A stretch of 64,000 nucleotides of DNA from assembly GCA_964036155.1 (NCBI GenBank), contig OZ038423.1, positions 65,363,249 to 65,427,248 on the forward strand, given 5' to 3'. A program made the position numbers and the translations under genes. Shown here in pieces: positions 59,253-64,000 of the stretch. This stretch comes from Diploscapter coronatus. Its lineage: Eukaryota > Nematoda > Chromadorea > Rhabditida > Rhabditidae. A model generated the notes under the pieces. That model was not told the DNA's origin, did no database searches, and was given only the letters and a program-made list of their open reading frames with translations. The first letter of the stretch is position 1. Every line of letters begins with the position of its first letter.

Positions 59253-62200
59253 ATGATGCATTCACAGTGCTTCTCTCTGCTGATGCCTCTACTGCTCTTG
59301 TCTGTTTCAATCGAAGTGAGCAGTTTTGAATTCAACATTGAGTCATGCGATTTTGTAGTCGCCAAGGGAAGGCATAATTTGATTTCAATTTTCTGCCCTG
59401 GCATACAATTTTGAGGCTAAAACAGTCGGCTACAATTGACGTTTGAGTATCTTTGAAATTTCTCGACCGGAGCTATTGTTGAGTCACGGTCGGTCAATGC
59501 AGCGTAAATTGGTGCATTGTCTCGGTGAAATTCAACTTTTCCCAAGGATTTCTTGGCGGGCATTGTTTCAAAATTCTGAAATAACTCAACAGCCCTAACC
59601 TATTCCTGGCATATATTCTGTCGTTTCAGTAGCTATACCTGACAAACTGATAAGAAATCTGTAGAATTATCAAACATTAGAATGAAAAAAACGAAAAAAT
59701 AAGCGAGGAAAAGAGTTGACGACACTTACGCATTGGTTGCGACGCAGTTAATGCGCCGCAAATGCACAACTTGGTGTGCGAGACCTTCGTTCATTTCTAC
59801 CCGACAACATCTGGAGTTTGAATTTGTAAAAATTAGGAGTCAGAAGCGGAGTTTAAAATTTGAAGACTCAAGTCAGAAGTTTTTCTTCATTTTCTCAAAT
59901 TCGTAATTTGAATCTCGAAATAAGTGTTCTAGACAAGTTCTTGAAACTAAACGGCTGCAGCTCAAAAGATATTCATGTCGCAACGAGTGTTTTTGTTTCC
60001 TGCTGTCTGTCTACTTCATTTTTGCTAGTCATCATACTCAAATATCGCCCCTGCTGCATTTCTGCACGCAGTCTGTCGAGTTTCAACAGCCATATCAAAA
60101 TGCACCGAATGTGAATTCAAATGCAGGCCTCCAAAGATCACGATCACGAATGTATATTGTGATTCGAGGCAAATGCAACGCAATTCTCACGTTCCTTTTG
60201 AGTCGAGCAACTTTCAACTGCAGTGGCTGGCAGAAGTCTGAACAGCACATGCATGGAGTGCATGAAGGAAGGGATTCTGGCTGCAGGAGGATTAGAACAG
60301 CCAAAGATTGAGAAAGTAGAGTCAGACAGAAAACGCACCCAGTCAAACACTACTTTATGAAATCATGAACGAACACGAACATGCGATACTTGACACTTCA
60401 GATCACTGCAAAACGAAGGCAATGCCCTCCCGATGCCTGGAGTGAGGGGGCTATCGTGAGCACGATTCTCAAGAATTACACAAAAATGCTCCCAATTGCG
60501 GAAGATCCCATACAAGTTCTCGTCGAAATTCATGTACAGGTGAAAGACTTCAGTATTTATCAACTTTTTCCGAAATATTATATTTTTAAATTGGAAAGAC
60601 GAGACCAAATTATTTTAAGAGTACGTTCTTAGAATCCTCATTCTCGAAACACTTCAACTTCTCTAATTTTTAAAGAAAATGGCAATTCGGAAAAAAGCGT
60701 TCCAAAATACCAGACTAGGATAAGATTGATAGGAAAATTTACTCTACACTTTCCACAATATTTCTATTTGAAATGTTGGCATGTTAGAATGTCTTCTCTG
60801 GGTGCCGAAGGAAGCCATCTTTCGTATTTGTTATTATAGATTTTTGAAAATAATAAGGTTTACAAGTCTTTTTAGAATGTCTATTTCTTAAATGTCTACC
60901 TTTTCAGGATATGGATTCAATCAATGAGATATCATCGGATTTTAACGTTGATATTCTTTTCTCACAACTGTGGCATGATCCTTCGCTCTCATTCGCTCAT
61001 CTGCCTTCCTGCAAAAAGTTAGTATTTATTATTATTATTTGTTTATCAATGGATCGAGTTCAGAAACATCACTATGGAGTCAAAGCATTTGCACGAAATA
61101 TGGGGACCAAATATATGCTTGATCAATTCGAAGAACACTCAAATCCACAAGTCACCTGGGGAAAATGTGTATGTTCATTTTTTTTTTTTTATCTTTCTTT
61201 ATTTGTTTATCGGTCTGGAAACTGCGACTATAGTTCAAATTAGAATAGGTGGCATAGAAATTGAGTTTGCGCAGAATGATTAGATTTCTCATTGATATTA
61301 TTCTCTTCATTTTCTGAACTACGTCGTGATTGTGACAAATCCAAATACTGAAAGAGTGGTAAATTATAAGAATTAACAAATGTTTTAGGAAATTCACTTT
61401 TGTACCGTTCCATTAAAGAAATGCTAGGTTTCCTTTCCAATTTTGGCAATTATCGCAGTTTTCAGACTGATTTTTTTCTTTGATAAAAATGCGTCTAATT
61501 TCAGGATGGTAATTCTGTATGAGGTAGGCCTTTTTGTCCATTCTCCATTCAATCAGTGAGTGCTTATCTTCGATCCAATTGCCTATTCTGTCTCTGCCTC
61601 TGCCTCTGCATTTCCCCCTTCTGAATTATTCCCCTCGCCTCAGGCTATGTCTCTGTGTGATTTCCCTCTCTTTCCTGTCTGTTTGCATCTTTCTGCTCAT
61701 TCTCTCAATTATTCGAGTCTGTCGTCACAAGAGCAACACTTTCATCACAGGGAAAGGCATTTTATGTAGAATATTAGAGTAGATTTGCAATGCAACAATG
61801 AGTGTGCTTTGTAATTACAACGCGAAAAAATAGCATATGATGAAAAAGGAAAACAAAGGAGAACAGAAATTCACAGTAACAATGACTTTAGTCTCGAATA
61901 TTTGATTCCTTCTTCATTACAAATGTTGCACGTGGATAATTGAGAGAAAAAGCATCAAGATAAAATGGACTAATTTTCTGATTGCAGAACGGCACAGTCT
62001 GGATCAATCATCGTCTTTCAGTCAAGGCTCCATGCAACCTCGATTTGAGGCAATTCCCTTTCGATGTAAGCAGTATATTTTTTCTTATCAGATCTATTTG
62101 CTTTTCTTTTCAGGTTCAAAATTGTCTTCTAATTTTCGAGTCCTACAGCCACAATTCTGAAGAGGTGAGGCGTGCAAACTCTCTAGCGATTATTGATGCT

Positions 62201-63985
62201 TCATCTTCTAAAATCTCCCAAATACTTCAACTTCAGCTTGAATATGAGCATTTCGTCACGCTTTTCATATCTTAATTCAAAGCCCATATGATAATGCAAA
62301 AATGATGAAAACAATTGGACTTCTCAGGTTGAACTGCATTGGATGTCTGAGCCGGTGACGCTGATGAAACCGATCGAGTTGCCCGATTTCGACCTAGAGC
62401 GATTCCATCACATTAAGGACAACAATCCATATCCAAATGGCAGATGGGATCAATTGAGGGTATGCCACTTGTATAAGATGTTTTCAAATTTCTGTGCATT
62501 AACTAACGTTATAGGATTTTTCATAACATCTTGCGCATTAACGTCTCAATTCATGACAAAGTCTATAAATCTTATCAAACTAGAAGGTTCAAAATTTACT
62601 TTTTTGCATATTAGACGAACGTCCCTTCTAAATAAGCTAATTATTGTCAGACAAAGATGCTGAAATCTGACTATTCTTCTCGAATTTCGCATTGAAGTGG
62701 TTTTTCTCGAAATATGCAAATCAAGACGCAAAACGGAAAGGGAAAAAGGAAGTGAGTGACTTGAATGGAAAAAGGGACAATGAACAAAAACTGACAGCTG
62801 AATAAATGCAAAATTGAGGATTTTGATTGAAGGAATGAGTGAGAATTAGAAATTTTGATTGAAAGACGCGTATGAAGGGAGAATTTTAATTCTGCTGAGT
62901 TCGGAAGGAAACGTTCTTTTGCTGCTAACATAATGACGGTTCTCTTAGAAGTAGAAACATAAGTTAGACAATTATGGAGGAAATGAAATAAATTTGTATA
63001 AGTTGAAATTTTGGAAAAGAATAATCTCAGGTGACATTCACCTTCAAACGTCGCTGGGGATTCTACGTGATTCAGGCCTACGTCCCAACCTACCTCACAA
63101 TCGTCGTTAGTTGGGGTTAGTCCAGTTTTACCATTTGAAATCTTAGGCAAAAGCAATTATTATTCGTAGCAAAGGATGAAAAGTTTTAATTGGTTTTCAT
63201 AAAATATTCATTGTTCGTAGAAGTTCGTTCAGCACGATGTGAAACTCTCATTCTCGGAGATTTTTATATTATTCATGAATAAGTGCAACTTTTCTTTTCG
63301 AAGAACGTCATGCTCAGTTTTGAGGAGACCATAAACTTAGCAAAGTGCGGGAATCTAATTAAAATGATAACCCTGACCAGGGAAAATTTTGAAAAAAGAT
63401 TGCCTCGCCGTCTTGATTATTTTGAATAAAATCATACAATTGCGAGTAAGAGTTTAGAGCAATGCAGACTTTAGAAAAATGCAAAATTAATTTGCGTTTC
63501 CTAAATCATTTTATCTGAAAGTATGCAATTGAAGGCGACATTGAACTAATAATATTTCAAGTTTTGACCAGATTAATTAGTGAAAATTATTGGGTGGTGA
63601 GTAATGCCAAATATTTATCATACTCATCCAAACTTTCTAGCGCAGCTGCATATGGCTCTAAATTTTCATAATCTCAAATTGCAAAAATTACTCATTTTCA
63701 GTGAGCTTCTGCATGGAGCCCAAAGCATTACCAGCCCGAACCACTGTCGGAATATCATCACTTCTAGGTGAAACTTAAAAAAAAAAAACTCTAGATTCGC
63801 ATATTCATTGACATGATTTCAGCCCTGACATTTCAATTCGGAAATATTCTAAAGAACCTTCCTCGAGTATCGTACGTGAAGGCGATGGACGTGTGGATGC
63901 TTGGCTGCATTTCCTTCGTGTTCGGAACGATGCTGGAATTGGCTTTCGTCTGCTATATCACCAGATGTCAAAACAGCGCCAGAAA
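59253..63985 (+). CDS. Cys-loop ligand-gated anion channel subunit, 3' end cut by window
   Basis: Pentameric receptor subunit. Exons: 59253-59315 (signal peptide [20 protein letters not shown]), 60402-60539, 60908-61017, 61064-61168, 61505-61523 (19 nt), 61988-62065, 62114-62164, 62328-62459, 63031-63115, 63702-63767, 63823-63985, all in phase. The Cys-loop is [15 protein letters not shown] (13 residues between cysteines). M1 is [21 protein letters not shown] before M2 ([20 protein letters not shown]) marks anion selectivity. M3 follows ([20 protein letters not shown]). The M3-M4 loop and M4 lie beyond the window. The loop-C region lacks the vicinal Cys pair of nicotinic alpha subunits. The M2 region and [14 protein letters not shown] resemble nematode acetylcholine-gated chloride (ACC/LGC-46-type) channels; that subfamily call is from memory and tentative. 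Confidence 0.9.
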
Positions 63986-64000
63986 GTAAAATCGATCCAT

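Noticed and set aside
58782..59414. 210-codon plus-strand frame rich in Phe, Leu, Ser
   Set aside because: It is a by-product of CT-rich sequence; composition is simple and no domain is present. The channel's signal-peptide exon (59253-59315) lies in this same frame, but only those 21 codons fit a gene model.
62671..63156. 161-codon minus-strand frame
   Set aside because: It overlaps a channel intron and exon 9 in antisense; no domain and no supporting splice context.
1..64000. tRNA, rRNA, spliced-leader RNA genes, or prokaryotic/viral segments
   Set aside because: No recognisable B-box, rRNA core or SL sequence was noticed on reading, and no viral or bacterial gene was seen; a covariance-model scan was not possible.

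Overview
The window looks like a gene-dense piece of a nematode nuclear genome. The evidence is: a transthyretin-like (TTR) secreted protein, a nematode-expanded family; intron-rich genes with short introns ending in the nematode-type TTTTCAG acceptor; isolated acceptor sites only a few bases upstream of several start codons, as expected for spliced-leader trans-splicing; two same-strand gene pairs with operon-like spacing; and a neighbouring ZFPL1/NDUFS1 pair that, from memory, is also adjacent in C. elegans (Y45G12B.2 / nuo-5). The species cannot be named from sequence alone. All splice models are hand-built from open frames, GT/AG sites, phase bookkeeping and family similarity. No search was run.

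Layout, left to right. 426-1927 (-): MEMO1-like protein, C-terminus probably cut by the left edge. 4433-10899 (-): lipin/phosphatidate phosphatase. 12518-16237 (-): secreted PAN/Apple-type protein with a 51-bp coding tandem repeat. 16890-21880 (-): complex I 75-kDa subunit NDUFS1. 22594-24824 (-): Golgi zinc-finger membrane protein ZFPL1, probably the upstream gene of an operon with NDUFS1. 25046-28367 (+): SPE-39/VIPAS39, diverging from ZFPL1. 28897-29833 (+): TTR-like secreted protein. 30069-35974 or further (-): DEG/ENaC channel with altered signature motifs. 37840-39111 (-): F-box plus kelch-repeat protein. 39806-44634 (+): splicing factor SF3B2. 44934-51221 (+): LOTUS/OST-HTH protein with Arg/Asp/Tyr-rich middle and PPPGL motifs, probably operonic with SF3B2. 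51222-59252: about 8 kb with no gene I can support. 59253-63985 and beyond (+): Cys-loop anion channel, cut by the right edge inside the M3-M4 loop.

The genes are mostly conserved housekeeping or nematode genes, and there is no single pathway. Some neighbours are functionally related: ZFPL1 (Golgi) and SPE-39 (endolysosomal trafficking) share a 221-bp divergent promoter region, and SF3B2 and the LOTUS gene (RNA biology) look co-transcribed. The most unusual features are in the 39-51 kb segment. Several inverted-repeat elements, two with arms over 100 bp, sit in introns of SF3B2 and the LOTUS gene and would fold into long hairpins in their pre-mRNAs. The LOTUS protein itself pairs a germ-granule-type domain with GYF-binding-type PPPGL motifs. 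Other notable points are a DEG/ENaC channel lacking the canonical His-Gly and GxS motifs and a 19-nt microexon in the ligand-gated channel.
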